From Cyanobacteria bacterium FACHB-471 (GTDB lineage Bacteria; Cyanobacteriota; Cyanobacteriia; Elainellales; Elainellaceae): a stretch of DNA of 64,000 bases. Below, piece by piece: positions 17,552 to 25,798 of the stretch. Positions within the stretch are counted from its first letter, which is position 1; every line of letters starts with the position of its first letter. The stretch covers positions 230,945-294,944 of the forward strand of contig JACJOC010000098.1 in the NCBI GenBank assembly GCA_014695345.1, given 5' to 3'. The translations under genes and the position numbers were made by a program. The notes under the pieces were generated by a model. The model searched no databases. It was not told the DNA's origin and was given only the letters and a program-made list of their open reading frames with translations.

Positions 17552-18331
17552 TTAGCTTGCGTCACCGTTTCTAACGGAATGCCAAAGCTCTTTGAGCAAT
17601 TGCTTCACTCGTTGCTCTCCTCGTGCTAGAGCGGCTCCGGCTTCACCCATTTTTTGCTCAAATTCTACTTGCTTTTGGTTTAACCGAGGTGTTTCTCCCA
17701 CTTCAGCCTGAGCTTTAGTTTGGTCGTACCAAGTTTTAGCGCTGTCTAAATGCCGTTGAACCTCTTCATAACGGGCACCATAACGGGCAGCTAGATTGGC
17801 TTGCAAAACAGAGAGTTGGGTTTGCAGTTGGGCGTAACGCTTCCGCATCAAAGACACTTCTTCGCTGTCTTTGACTGAACTCACAGCAGAATTAATGGCA
17901 GACTTGATCTCTGTTGATCTGCTGCTTCCCGTCTCCTCAATATCCATCAGAGCGCTGTCAATTTGTCCTTGAAGTGCTTTTTCTTCGCCATCAATTTGGG
18001 CTTGAAGCTGCTCAACTTCAGATTGAGTTTTGGCGATCGCCTGCCGCCTCACGCTGCTGATCCCTTCAATTGCGCCTTCAATTGAAGCGGTGATTTCTTC
18101 CTTCGTTTCCTGTCCCCGATCTTGCAAATTATCAATGACCGTGGAGACCGCTTCTCTAACGATCGAGCGAATTTCAACTGATCCTTCTTTGATTTCTGAA
18201 ACTGCCTGCGATACAGCCAGTTTGACGATTTCTCGAATCCGTTCTGTTCTCAGTTGTCCTTCAGTTTTTGCTTTTTGAAGATCTTCCGAAATTTTGTTTT
18301 TAACAGAGTTTTCTTTGACCGAATTAGGCAT
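17552..18331 (-). CDS. Long amphipathic-helix / coiled-coil protein
   Basis: 259 residues, almost entirely predicted helix, rich in Ala, Glu, Lys, Gln and Ser, with no Cys and no membrane segment. It contains repeating ~11-residue patterns (EIRSIVREAVSTVID, EITASIEGAIEGISS, EIKSAINSAVSSVKD) reminiscent of LEA or apolipoprotein-like helices. The C-terminal half contains a coiled coil around LMRKRYAQLQTQLSVLQA. GGAG precedes the ATG. I cannot name a family with confidence. A protective or structural role (membrane-bound amphipathic helix, desiccation or stress) is plausible from composition alone. Confidence 0.65.
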   Translation of the reverse strand: MPNSVKENSVKNKISEDLQKAKTEGQLRTERIREIVKLAVSQAVSEIKEGSVEIRSIVREAVSTVIDNLQDRGQETKEEITASIEGAIEGISSVRRQAIAKTQSEVEQLQAQIDGEEKALQGQIDSALMDIEETGSSRSTEIKSAINSAVSSVKDSEEVSLMRKRYAQLQTQLSVLQANLAARYGARYEEVQRHLDSAKTWYDQTKAQAEVGETPRLNQKQVEFEQKMGEAGAALARGEQRVKQLLKELWHSVRNGDAS

Positions 18332-18502
18332 AATTGGCTCCTGGCATCAAGCTGCCAATAAAACTGCTAATTCAAAAAGCCAAGCTAGGTCTGTTCGAGT
18401 AAAATTCATCGAGCTAGAAACGCTTAGCTTTTTTCCTCAACTCCTTTATGCTGTCGTAAAACTAAGGCAGCTTGACACTCCCGTAGGACGTAATAACCGA
18501 TC

Positions 18503-20104
18503 CTATTCTGCACCACTACCCAAAAGGAATAAGCCGATCATCGTAACGCTATTCCAAAGGCTATGCAGCAGGATTGGAGATAGGAGACTACGCGATCGCG
18601 TATATACAAATCCCAACACGGCACCTAATAAAGTTAGCGGTAAAACTTCGGCAAGGCTGAGGTGAGCAGTTGCAAAAATTAAGCTGCTGAGGGCGATCGC
18701 CCATCCTACAGACATATAGCGAGTTAGAGATGGCAACAAAAAGCCGCGAAATAGGATTTCCTCGAAAATGGGAGCGGCGATCGATGCCGTTGCAAAAAAC
18801 ATGCCCAGTGCTATGGGGTCACCTTCCTCTAGCACAATTTGCAGCAGTGGGTTACTGCCACCCTGCCCCTGCCAAACCTGTTGATTGACCCACGACACCA
18901 CAATCATTAATGGCAACGCTACGAGATAGCCGCCTGCCCCCCACAAAAACCAGTTACTTTTGCTCTTCAGGCGGAACCATTCCTGGGGAAGCGGCAGAAA
19001 CTTACGGATCGAGAGGTAAAGCACCAACAGGGATATCCCTGCCATGGCGAGATAGTAGAGCAGTGCGTAGGCAGCTCTAGCGCGGCTGTCAAATGCGGAG
19101 AAACCGATTCCCAGCAACTGTGAAGCCAGTGGCAGAACAATCTGCCCCGCAAAGAAAAAGCCAGCAATGAGCACCTGCCAGACGATTTCCCCGTTCCAGG
19201 GAGTTTCCCAGGTCGTGGTGCTGTTTTGAGCTAGAAGCGCTTGTTCGCCTCGAAAAGCCCGCTGTACTAGCAGTGAAATCAAGATGGCAGTACCCGCCAA
19301 ACAACCAATGATAGGGACTACACCAATCAGCGTCAGTTTGAGAAAAGTCTGCTGAGCGGCGGCTTGTGCAGCTTGTTGAAGGGCTGATATTGCATCAGGA
19401 CGCTGTTGCAGTTCATACAGGCGGCTAAGAGCCTGGTCACGAAACCAGCCGTCCAAATTCTCCTGAATCTGCTGTTCAACATCGGGCAACAGTCGTGGCG
19501 GTTGGCTCCACAGACCCGTTAAGGTTTCGGCTACTCGGTTAGGTGGGGAGGCTGTTGCATCTGAAGCCCTTGCATCCAAAGCTGTTGCATCCGAGGCTGA
19601 CCGAGTCCCGTTGCTGGCAGCCAATCTCGACCAGGTTTCCAAAGCGGTTTCCACTTGACCCTGCTCAGCCTGAAGAATGCCAATTCGCAGGTCGAGTTGG
19701 TCAATCAGCGTTTGCTGTTGTCGAATCGCGGTGCGTAACTGACCTTGCTTAGAGGGATCTGAGGAGGCTGGAAATTCTGGTGCGGCTGCGTCGGCGACAG
19801 TAACTTGATCAAGCCGTGACTGAAATCGGTCGAGTTCAGTTTGAGCCGTTTGCCGCACGTCCTCGTATTGCTCAAGCGAGGTGGCGATCGGGTCTTTACC
19901 TAAAATTGCAGTGCGGGTTGAGTCTACGTTTGCACCACTTGCTTCAGGCTGAAACTCGGCCGCTTGAAGCAACAAATCAGTTTGATAGAGCTGAAGCCGA
20001 CTGGTAATTTGCGGCTCACTCCAACTGCCGATCAGGGAACTGCCGACTAAAAAGACAACAAAAAAGGTGAGACCAGTTAAAACCAACCGTTTCAATGTGA
20101 TCAT
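18503..20104 (-). CDS. CPBP family intramembrane glutamic endopeptidase
   Basis: The C-terminal ~250 residues form the multi-spanning CPBP (Abi/Rce1) domain. Its catalytic motifs are EEILFRGFLLPSL (Glu-Glu...Arg), FATAHLSLAEVLPL (His) and PILLHSLWNSV (His/Asn). The N-terminal half is an extracytoplasmic region with one membrane helix near the start (LVLTGLTFFVVFLVGSSLIG) and a long helical Gln-rich stretch, then another helix near residue 260. The TTG at 20134 adds ten residues; the ATG at 20104 is preferred. Family members cleave lipid-modified or membrane-bound proteins and peptides. This long N-terminal form is common in cyanobacteria. Target unknown. Confidence 0.9.
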   Translation of the reverse strand: MITLKRLVLTGLTFFVVFLVGSSLIGSWSEPQITSRLQLYQTDLLLQAAEFQPEASGANVDSTRTAILGKDPIATSLEQYEDVRQTAQTELDRFQSRLDQVTVADAAAPEFPASSDPSKQGQLRTAIRQQQTLIDQLDLRIGILQAEQGQVETALETWSRLAASNGTRSASDATALDARASDATASPPNRVAETLTGLWSQPPRLLPDVEQQIQENLDGWFRDQALSRLYELQQRPDAISALQQAAQAAAQQTFLKLTLIGVVPIIGCLAGTAILISLLVQRAFRGEQALLAQNSTTTWETPWNGEIVWQVLIAGFFFAGQIVLPLASQLLGIGFSAFDSRARAAYALLYYLAMAGISLLVLYLSIRKFLPLPQEWFRLKSKSNWFLWGAGGYLVALPLMIVVSWVNQQVWQGQGGSNPLLQIVLEEGDPIALGMFFATASIAAPIFEEILFRGFLLPSLTRYMSVGWAIALSSLIFATAHLSLAEVLPLTLLGAVLGFVYTRSRSLLSPILLHSLWNSVTMIGLFLLGSGAE

Positions 20105-20372
20105 TTCTCGCGGTGGAAGCGGGTTTGCAGACAAATTCGGATGAAATCCTTCACAAAAGCTAAATTAGGCGAATAGGAATTAACTCTACCTTGAATGGCA
20201 TTATCGCACTGTTCTTTAGGTCAAGAAATGTTCGGGTGGAGTGCCACAGACAGGTTAAAATGCATCTGGTTTTGACTGTTTTCTGTCCCGTGATTGATCC
20301 TATGGCTCCTGAAAGAAATGTGGCTCGGTTGCGTTTCTTTCAAATGACAGGTCAATTTGTAAACGAACCTTA

Positions 20373-21749
20373 GTGGAGGATAAAGTCCTGACTACTCGCG
20401 TCATTCTCGTGCGTCACGGCGAGAGCACTTACAATGTCCTGCGTAAAGTTCAGGGTCACTTTGACGAATCTTACCTGACAGAGGCGGGCGAAGCTGCTGC
20501 GCGTCAGGTCGGTAGTGCCCTGCAAGGTTTAAGCTTTAGTGCTGCCTACAGTAGCCCATTGCAACGCGCTAAGCAAACTGCAACTTTGATTTTATCGACC
20601 TTGGAGCAGCAGGATTCCTCAGACTCAGTGCCACCGCTGCAACTTCGTGATGACCTGAAGGAAATCAACCTGGCTCTTTGGGAGGGGCTGGATTTTGATG
20701 AGGTTGAGCGTCGTTTTCCGGAAGGCTATCGGCTGTGGCGCGATCGCCCCCACGAGCTTTCCATGCAGGTTCCTAATGAGAATGGTACGACAGAATTCTT
20801 TCCGGTACCGGCCTTGTACGAGCAAGCAAAGCAGTTTTGGCGGGAAGTTTTACCCGACCATGCTGGGGAAACGATTCTAGTCGTCGCTCACAGCGGCATC
20901 AATCGGGCTTTGCTCAGCACTGCCATTGGGCTGCAACCCGAAAGCTATCAGACTTTTTATCAGTCCAACTGCGGTATTAGCGTATTGAACTTCGCGCGTG
21001 GGTTAGGGCAGCCCGTACAGCTTGAATCCGTTAACCTAACTGGACACATGGGCGAAGTGTTGCCCAAAACTCGTCAAGGACAGCGAGGTCCACGTCTGCT
21101 GCTGGTGCGTCATGGGGAAACCGACTGGAACCGTCAAAAGCGATTTCAAGGGCAAATTGACGTACCGTTAAATGACCAGGGACGGGTACAGGCAGAGCAG
21201 GCGGGCGCATTCTTACAATCGGTGGCGATCGCCAAAGCCGTTAGTAGCCCAATGCTACGTCCTAAAGAAACAGCCGAGGCGATTCTGAAAAGGCATCCTG
21301 GTCTAAACCTGGAGCTTGATGAAAACCTGTGTGAAATCAGTCACGGACTCTGGGAAGGCAAGCTGGAGGAAGAGATTGAGCAGGGCTATCCTGGGCTGTT
21401 AGCCCAGTGGCAAAGCGCCCCTGAAACCGTTCAAATGCCTGAAGGTGAGAATTTACAGCAGGTGTGGGATCGGGCGATCGCTGCCTGGGATGCGATCGTC
21501 CAGTCCGCCGCTCAGCTCGACCCGCCTGGAATTACTCTTGTCGTTGCCCATGATGCGGTCAACAAAGCAATTCTCTGTTATCTGGCTGGAGCAGGTCCAG
21601 AGCGATTTTGGGCATTTAAGCAAGGCAATGGAGCCGTTAGCGTGATCGACTATCCACATGGCATCGAATCTCGTCCTGTGATTCAGGCGATGAACATCAC
21701 GACTCACCTGGGTGGGGTGCTAGACCGGACGGCGGCAGGGGCGTTGTAA
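20373..21749 (+). CDS. Tandem histidine phosphatase (phosphoglycerate-mutase-like) protein
   Basis: About 450 residues with two complete histidine phosphatase domains. The first has VILVRHGESTYN and VVAHSGINRALL, the second LLLVRHGETDWNRQKRF and VVAHDAVNKAIL. Both carry the RHG catalytic histidine; the second catalytic histidine is in AHS/AHD. Cyanobacterial members are annotated as phosphoglycerate mutase, and some relatives have been assigned phosphoserine phosphatase activity, so the substrate is open. The start is unusual: the only standard start is GTG at 20373, but GGAGG at 20375-20379 lies 8 nt before a CTG at 20388 that would give MTTRVILVRHG. The stop abuts the ATG of the next gene. 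Confidence 0.88.
   Translation: MEDKVLTTRVILVRHGESTYNVLRKVQGHFDESYLTEAGEAAARQVGSALQGLSFSAAYSSPLQRAKQTATLILSTLEQQDSSDSVPPLQLRDDLKEINLALWEGLDFDEVERRFPEGYRLWRDRPHELSMQVPNENGTTEFFPVPALYEQAKQFWREVLPDHAGETILVVAHSGINRALLSTAIGLQPESYQTFYQSNCGISVLNFARGLGQPVQLESVNLTGHMGEVLPKTRQGQRGPRLLLVRHGETDWNRQKRFQGQIDVPLNDQGRVQAEQAGAFLQSVAIAKAVSSPMLRPKETAEAILKRHPGLNLELDENLCEISHGLWEGKLEEEIEQGYPGLLAQWQSAPETVQMPEGENLQQVWDRAIAAWDAIVQSAAQLDPPGITLVVAHDAVNKAILCYLAGAGPERFWAFKQGNGAVSVIDYPHGIESRPVIQAMNITTHLGGVLDRTAAGAL
20375..20390 (+). promoter_or_regulatory. Shine-Dalgarno site pointing to a possible CTG start
   Basis: GGAGG at 20375-20379 followed after 8 nt by CTG at 20388-20390. It lies inside the frame that starts at the GTG at 20373, and no SD precedes that GTG. 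Translation may really begin at the CTG. Confidence 0.45.
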
Positions 21750-23012
21750 ATGGCTGAGCTATTTCGCCAGGTGCGGTTGCTTGATCCGGTTTCTGATAGC
21801 GATCGCGTAGCAGATGTGCTGGTTGCCGATGGGATGATTCAGCAGGTAGAGGCGCAGATTGCTGATCTGCTAGAAGATGTGGAAATTTGCGATCGCCCCA
21901 ACCTGATCCTGGCACCGGGCCTGGTCGATCTCTACAGCCACTCTGGTGAGCCCGGATATGAATCTAGGGAAACTCTGGATTCACTCATGCAATCTGCACT
22001 GGCAGGTGGCTTCACGCGACTGGCGTTATTACCCGACACCGACCCCGCAATCGACAATCCGGCGGGTGTGGAAAGAATGCGATCGCTGCTGCGCCACGCT
22101 GGACCGATCCCCCAGGTTGACTTTTGGGGTGCCCTCACCACCCAGGTCAAGGGCGAGCAGATGACCGAACTGGCAGAACTTGCCGCTGCCGGAGCAATTG
22201 GCTTTGCTGACGGTCGCCCGTTGCAAAACTGGGCGCTAGTGCGCCGACTACTAGAATACTGTCAGCCTTTGGGTAAACCGATCGCCTTCTCCTGCTGCGA
22301 TCGCCAGCTAGCCGGAAATGGGGTGGTGCGAGAAGGCTTAGAATCGATGCAGCTAGGCTTACCGGGAAGTCCAGCGATCGCTGAAACTATTGCCCTAGCA
22401 GCCCTACTGGAGTGCGTTGAAACCATCAGCACTCCGGTCCACATCATGCGCGTTTCCACGGCCCGCAGCGTTGAGTTGATTCGAGCCGCAAAATCCCGTG
22501 GTTTACCGATTACTGCTAGTACGACGTGGATGCATCTGCTGCTCAACACGTCTGACGTTCAAAGCTATGATCCCAGCCTGCGTCTAGAGCCACCGCTAGG
22601 CAATTCACCCGATCAAGCTGCCCTGGTTCAAGGTTTAGAGGAAGGCGTGCTGGATGCGATCGCCATTGACCACACCCCCTACACCTACGAAGAAAAAACC
22701 GTTTCCTTTGCCGAAGCGCCTCCGGGAGCGATTGGGCTAGAACTGGCGCTGCCTCTGCTCTGGCAGAAGTTTGTGGAGACGGGGAACTGGGAGGGGCGAT
22801 CGCTCTGGCGATATCTCAGCACCAACCCCGCCCTTTGCTTGGGACAAACTCCTGCCAACCTGCAACCTGGTCAAGTTGCAGAGCTAACTCTATTCGACCC
22901 ACAGCACCGCTGGCAAATTACGCCACAAGCTCTCAAGTCGCTTTCCACCAATACCCCCTGGCTGGGGCAGGAAGTCACCGGGCGCATTTTAAGAACTTAT
23001 CCAGGAAGATAA
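21750..23012 (+). CDS. Dihydroorotase-like protein, probably catalytically inactive
   Basis: 420 residues, homologous over its full length to class I dihydroorotase: APGLVDLYSHSGEPGYE, LLPDTDPAIDNPAGVERM, AIGFADGRP, GNGVVREGLESMQLGLPG, VHIMRVSTARSVELI, AIAIDHTPYTYEEK. Several metal ligands are missing. The HxH pair is Y62-S-H64, the AHCED histidine is replaced (FSCCD), the HVST histidine is Arg234 (MRVST), and the HH before LLL is M261-H262. Such pseudo-dihydroorotases are known to serve as scaffolds for aspartate transcarbamoylase in other bacteria; that role here is inference. Usually annotated pyrC. The ATG directly follows the phosphatase stop, so the two are translationally coupled. Confidence 0.85.
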   Translation: MAELFRQVRLLDPVSDSDRVADVLVADGMIQQVEAQIADLLEDVEICDRPNLILAPGLVDLYSHSGEPGYESRETLDSLMQSALAGGFTRLALLPDTDPAIDNPAGVERMRSLLRHAGPIPQVDFWGALTTQVKGEQMTELAELAAAGAIGFADGRPLQNWALVRRLLEYCQPLGKPIAFSCCDRQLAGNGVVREGLESMQLGLPGSPAIAETIALAALLECVETISTPVHIMRVSTARSVELIRAAKSRGLPITASTTWMHLLLNTSDVQSYDPSLRLEPPLGNSPDQAALVQGLEEGVLDAIAIDHTPYTYEEKTVSFAEAPPGAIGLELALPLLWQKFVETGNWEGRSLWRYLSTNPALCLGQTPANLQPGQVAELTLFDPQHRWQITPQALKSLSTNTPWLGQEVTGRILRTYPGR

Positions 23013-23055
23013 GTTACGGGACAGGCAATATATCTACAGAATGTTGTAGATGTGG

Positions 23056-23083
23056 GTAGGGGCGCACTGCAGTGCACCCCTAC
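23056..23083. repeat. Palindromic intergenic repeat (GTAGGGGC family)
   Basis: Left arm GTAGGGGCGCACTG and right arm CAGTGCACCCCTAC with one mismatch. It lies 44 nt downstream of the dihydroorotase-like gene, between it and convergent psaK. It could end transcription from both sides. Confidence 0.7.
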
Positions 23084-23134
23084 AGAAATTAATGTGTCGC
23101 GAAATCTGTTTAAGTCGGTATTAGAAGTTTCGGC

Positions 23135-23413
23135 TTAGCTAATGTAGTCCGCCAAGGTCAAAATCAACAAAGAGCCAACAATGTGCCCAAAGCTCATTGC
23201 ACCCAAAAAGCCTCCTACACTGATGTTGTTGAACAGTTCTGGGAAAGGCAGAGGCATCTGACGACCATCATGGGGACGCTCAATTCCTCGGCTAGCTAAG
23301 AACAAAATTACAAGACAGGAAATACTCATAATCAGAGCTTCTGGCAACCCCCAGGTATTGCCAGCACGAGCAGTAGTTTGTTGGGCAGCAGCTAATAACG
23401 TAGATAAGATCAT
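23135..23413 (-). CDS. psaK: Photosystem I reaction centre subunit PsaK
   Basis: 92 residues, two transmembrane helices: LIMSISCLVILFLASRGIE, and GGFLGAMSFGHIVGSLLIL near the C-terminus. The short N-terminal leader before ARAGNTWGLP is normally removed. The family pattern (N-terminal TW, central RGIERP loop, GHxxG in helix two) is clear. PsaK binds chlorophyll at the periphery of PSI and helps energy transfer from antenna, including phycobilisomes or IsiA. GGAG lies upstream of the ATG. Monocistronic. Confidence 0.95.
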   Translation of the reverse strand: MILSTLLAAAQQTTARAGNTWGLPEALIMSISCLVILFLASRGIERPHDGRQMPLPFPELFNNISVGGFLGAMSFGHIVGSLLILTLADYIS

Positions 23414-23518
23414 AGACTTTTCTCCTCGACGAAACTGAACTGAATAACATCCATCAGTGTTCGTCTTAATCGCCGTCTACACCTCTCCCCGGCGGGAGAT
23501 TTGTGAGTCAGATTCAAG

Positions 23519-24184
23519 CTAGCAATGCTTTTCTACCCCAACTTGCTGACACATTTCTGCCACCGGACAGGTTGAACAGTGGGGTAGATTGCCTGTGCAA
23601 ATGTGTTTGCCAAAGGGAACCAGCAGTTGGTTAATTTCTACCCAGTAAACAGTAGGTAACTTGGCTTCAAGGGCAGTGAGTGTTTTTTCGGGTTTGCGGG
23701 TTTGCACATAGCCCCAGCGATTGGTGACTCGGTGAACGTGGATATCGACACTGATGCACGCTTGACCACAGGCAATTCCCAAAGTTAGGTTGGAGCATTT
23801 AGGACCAACACCATCAAAGGCAAGCAACACCTCTGCCTCACAGGGCAACTCACCGTTGTAGTCCGTCACGATGCGTTGGGCGATCGCATGAATCTGCCGT
23901 GACTTCGGCTCATGAAACGTGCAGTCTTGAATTAACTGCTCAATTTCAGCAGGAGTTAGGCGACTCATTGCTTCTGGAGTTCGGGCACGTGCGAATAACC
24001 GTCGAGAAACGGGCAGGCTGACTTCGTCATAAGTACGAATAGAAATAATGCAGGAAACAAGCTGCTCAAATGGCGAACCGTATCCCTCATCTGCCAGCGC
24101 AAACATAGCAGCTTTAGGAAAGGGACGCACTGCCTCGCGAATACGCTCTATTGCCTGATTAATCTCAAACAGTTTTTCGACCAC
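23519..24184 (-). CDS. Endonuclease III-like DNA glycosylase with 4Fe-4S cluster
   Basis: 221 residues. The HhH-GPD fold is marked by FDGVGPKCSNLTLG, with the catalytic lysine of endonuclease III in GVGxK, and SVDIHVHRVTNRWGY with the catalytic aspartate. The C-terminal cluster motif C-x6-C-x2-C-x5-C is intact (CTGNLPHCSTCPVAEMC). It should remove oxidised pyrimidines and cut abasic sites. GVGPK instead of the usual GVGRK, and HVHRV instead of HVxRV with Phe, mark it as a divergent paralogue, possibly not the main Nth. A hairpin with a T-run lies 17-43 nt upstream of its ATG. Confidence 0.88.
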   Translation of the reverse strand: MVEKLFEINQAIERIREAVRPFPKAAMFALADEGYGSPFEQLVSCIISIRTYDEVSLPVSRRLFARARTPEAMSRLTPAEIEQLIQDCTFHEPKSRQIHAIAQRIVTDYNGELPCEAEVLLAFDGVGPKCSNLTLGIACGQACISVDIHVHRVTNRWGYVQTRKPEKTLTALEAKLPTVYWVEINQLLVPFGKHICTGNLPHCSTCPVAEMCQQVGVEKHC

Positions 24185-24200
24185 CCTGAATCACCTCAAC

Positions 24201-24227
24201 AAAAAAACCTGATATTTCTATCAGGTT
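24201..24227 (-). terminator. Intrinsic terminator just upstream of the endonuclease III-like gene
   Basis: On the minus strand: perfect 9-bp stem AACCTGATA / TATCAGGTT with a GAAA tetraloop, followed by a run of T. It ends only 17 nt before the ATG at 24184. It may close the transcript of the small upstream gene (24341-24550) or act as an attenuator in the glycosylase leader. Confidence 0.75.
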
Positions 24228-24340
24228 AAACGTTGTCGCTTTCAGCAAGGTCATCCAGCAAATGTCTCGCCAAATATTTTTTGCTGTGCTTATGTAAGTT
24301 TGCCCGACATTAACGGAGCCCTAACGTCAGCGTTCCTGCT

Positions 24341-24550
24341 TTAACTCATCTCCATCTCGTCGGGATCTGTATGCTCTGTATAAAGATGCTCTGTATAAAG
24401 CTTTTGCCAAAGTACTTGAGCTTGCTGATCTTGCTCCGACAGAGGCGTATGTGTGTTAGGTGCTGACTTGCCCCTTTCCTGAAGTGTGTCTTCCAAAGCC
24501 TGGATATCTCGGCGGATTTGTTGAAGTAGCAGATCAAGCTCAGATTGCAT
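24341..24550 (-). CDS. Small hypothetical protein with duplicated pentapeptide
   Basis: About 69 residues from ATG at 24550 (MQSELDLLLQQIRRDIQALE); the longer frame to 24577 starts with TTG. The N-terminal half is a likely amphipathic or coiled-coil helix, the C-terminus acidic. It contains LYTEHLYTEH from a perfect 15-bp duplication at 24371-24400. No family recognised. Helix composition and HIP1-free length make it uncertain, but it has its own terminator downstream at 24201-24227. Confidence 0.45.
   Translation of the reverse strand: MQSELDLLLQQIRRDIQALEDTLQERGKSAPNTHTPLSEQDQQAQVLWQKLYTEHLYTEHTDPDEMEMS
24371..24400. repeat. Perfect 15-bp tandem duplication
   Basis: ATGCTCTGTATAAAG occurs twice in direct succession inside the small gene and adds five residues in frame. 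It looks like a recent slippage event. Confidence 0.85.
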
Positions 24551-24854
24551 CACAATTTGCTGGGTGTCCCTTCTCAAGCTAGATTCAGGCGTGGGTAAAA
24601 CCTGTGACTATATCTTCAAAGTTACGATGGCAGTTGCGATCGCACTTCACCCCATCGTCTCGCCTGTCTGGGTGAGTCTGGGTTTTTGGAGTCACCTCAT
24701 CAGATGACCCGCTGTGTCAGAGAGTTTTACCCCAATAGACAAATCAGGGACAGGATGTGGCTAAGATATCAATCGTAAGTTGACAGCCTTCAAGGGGTTG
24801 GGCGATCGCCCGCCTCACCTTTCCATAAATCCTTAAGTTAGATAGAGGCATCTA

Positions 24855-25370
24855 ATGGATAAAATTCAAGCTCAAGCTGCTCATCTCTGGCAGCGCCTGT
24901 CTGCACCCGAAACAGGTGCAACCTATCAGCAGGCAGCCCTGCTCACTGGGGATCTTCTGAAAGAAACAGTGACATTACTCTGGCTGCTAATTTGCTTATT
25001 TCTTGTTGCTTTTGAATGGTTTTGGAAAACCTCTGTGCAGCTAGGCAGCAACTTTCGAGCATGGTTATCTGGCATCGAGCAGTCCAGCCCAGATCGGGTT
25101 GTATCCGAGGCAGGCAGAGCCTTACTGTCAGCCGGAAAGAATAGTGTTGGTTTTACGCTCTCCCAAGCAAAAGAACAGTTGGGACTTCCAGCGGAACAGC
25201 CCACCCAGTCCGCAGCATTGCCAGCTAAACCCTCACCTGTCAGTTCCTCACCAGAACCTTATCAATCACCTCCGCCTGCTGCTTCCTTTGCTGCGCCAAC
25301 CCCACCATCAACACCCTCGCAACCTTCAGCTCAACCGGTCGAGCCAGATGTCAGCGATGACGCAGAATGA
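24855..25370 (+). CDS. Hypothetical single-pass membrane protein with Pro/Ser-rich tail
   Basis: 171 residues. N-terminal ~35 residues soluble (WQRLSAPETGATYQQAALL). One strong membrane helix follows at about 39-58 (TLLWLLICLFLVAFEWFWK), then a helical stretch, then a ~55-residue tail dominated by Pro, Ser, Ala and Gln. No catalytic motif. It stands 125 nt upstream of the Hlip gene in the same orientation and could share regulation with it. Similar proteins occur in other cyanobacteria, to my recollection without a known role. Confidence 0.6.
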   Translation: MDKIQAQAAHLWQRLSAPETGATYQQAALLTGDLLKETVTLLWLLICLFLVAFEWFWKTSVQLGSNFRAWLSGIEQSSPDRVVSEAGRALLSAGKNSVGFTLSQAKEQLGLPAEQPTQSAALPAKPSPVSSSPEPYQSPPPAASFAAPTPPSTPSQPSAQPVEPDVSDDAE

Positions 25371-25494
25371 TTTAGGTCTCTTTGATTCTTAAAAGAGTTG
25401 CGGTTGGAGGAATCGGCTTCTTCTGCCCCCGACAATCGCAACCAATCGTATTGCTATAGAATATGTAAGTAATGCAAAGAGTTGTAACAAAACG

Positions 25495-25665
25495 ATGACC
25501 CAACCTCAACCCACTGTCACTCCCAAGCTAGAAGAACCAAAGTTTGGATTTAACGACTACGCAGAACGTTTGAACGGGCGCGCCGCTATGATTGGTTTCG
25601 TTTTGACGCTAGCTATTGAATACGTTACTGGGCAAGGGCTGCTGTCCTGGTTAGGTCTGTACTAA
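25495..25665 (+). CDS. High-light-inducible protein (Hlip/SCP), one-helix CAB-like
   Basis: 56 residues, starting MTQPQPTVTPKLEEPKFGFN and ending LLSWLGLY with a TAA at 25663. The chlorophyll-binding signature ERLNGRAAMIGF (ExxNGRxAMIG) is intact and begins the only transmembrane helix (AAMIGFVLTLAIEYVTG). Hlips bind chlorophyll and carotenoid in the thylakoid membrane, protect PSII assembly intermediates and stabilise chlorophyll synthase complexes. They are induced by high light and other stresses. The ATG lies in AACGATGACC without a strong SD. The gene is short enough to be missed by length-filtered callers. Confidence 0.93.
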   Translation: MTQPQPTVTPKLEEPKFGFNDYAERLNGRAAMIGFVLTLAIEYVTGQGLLSWLGLY

Positions 25666-25726
25666 ATCGGTTTGGGCAAAAGAATTTTACCTTCGTAGGG
25701 GTAGGCATTGCTGGTCTCATGTATGA

Positions 25727-25798
25727 GTAGGGGCATGGCATGGCCCTACCCTACAGAGGGAATTGAGATCTGTGAAACATACCCGCATTCAGCAATGC
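25727..25798. repeat. Dispersed intergenic repeat, copy 1 (palindrome plus 44-bp conserved flank)
   Basis: An imperfect GTAGGGGCATGG...CCCTAC palindrome followed by CTACAGAGGGAATTGAGATC and then, after a variable 10 nt, CCGCATTCAGCAATGC. The same arrangement occurs at 38927-38998, exactly 13,200 bp away. Non-coding; a MITE-like or REP-like element is the best guess. Confidence 0.7.
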
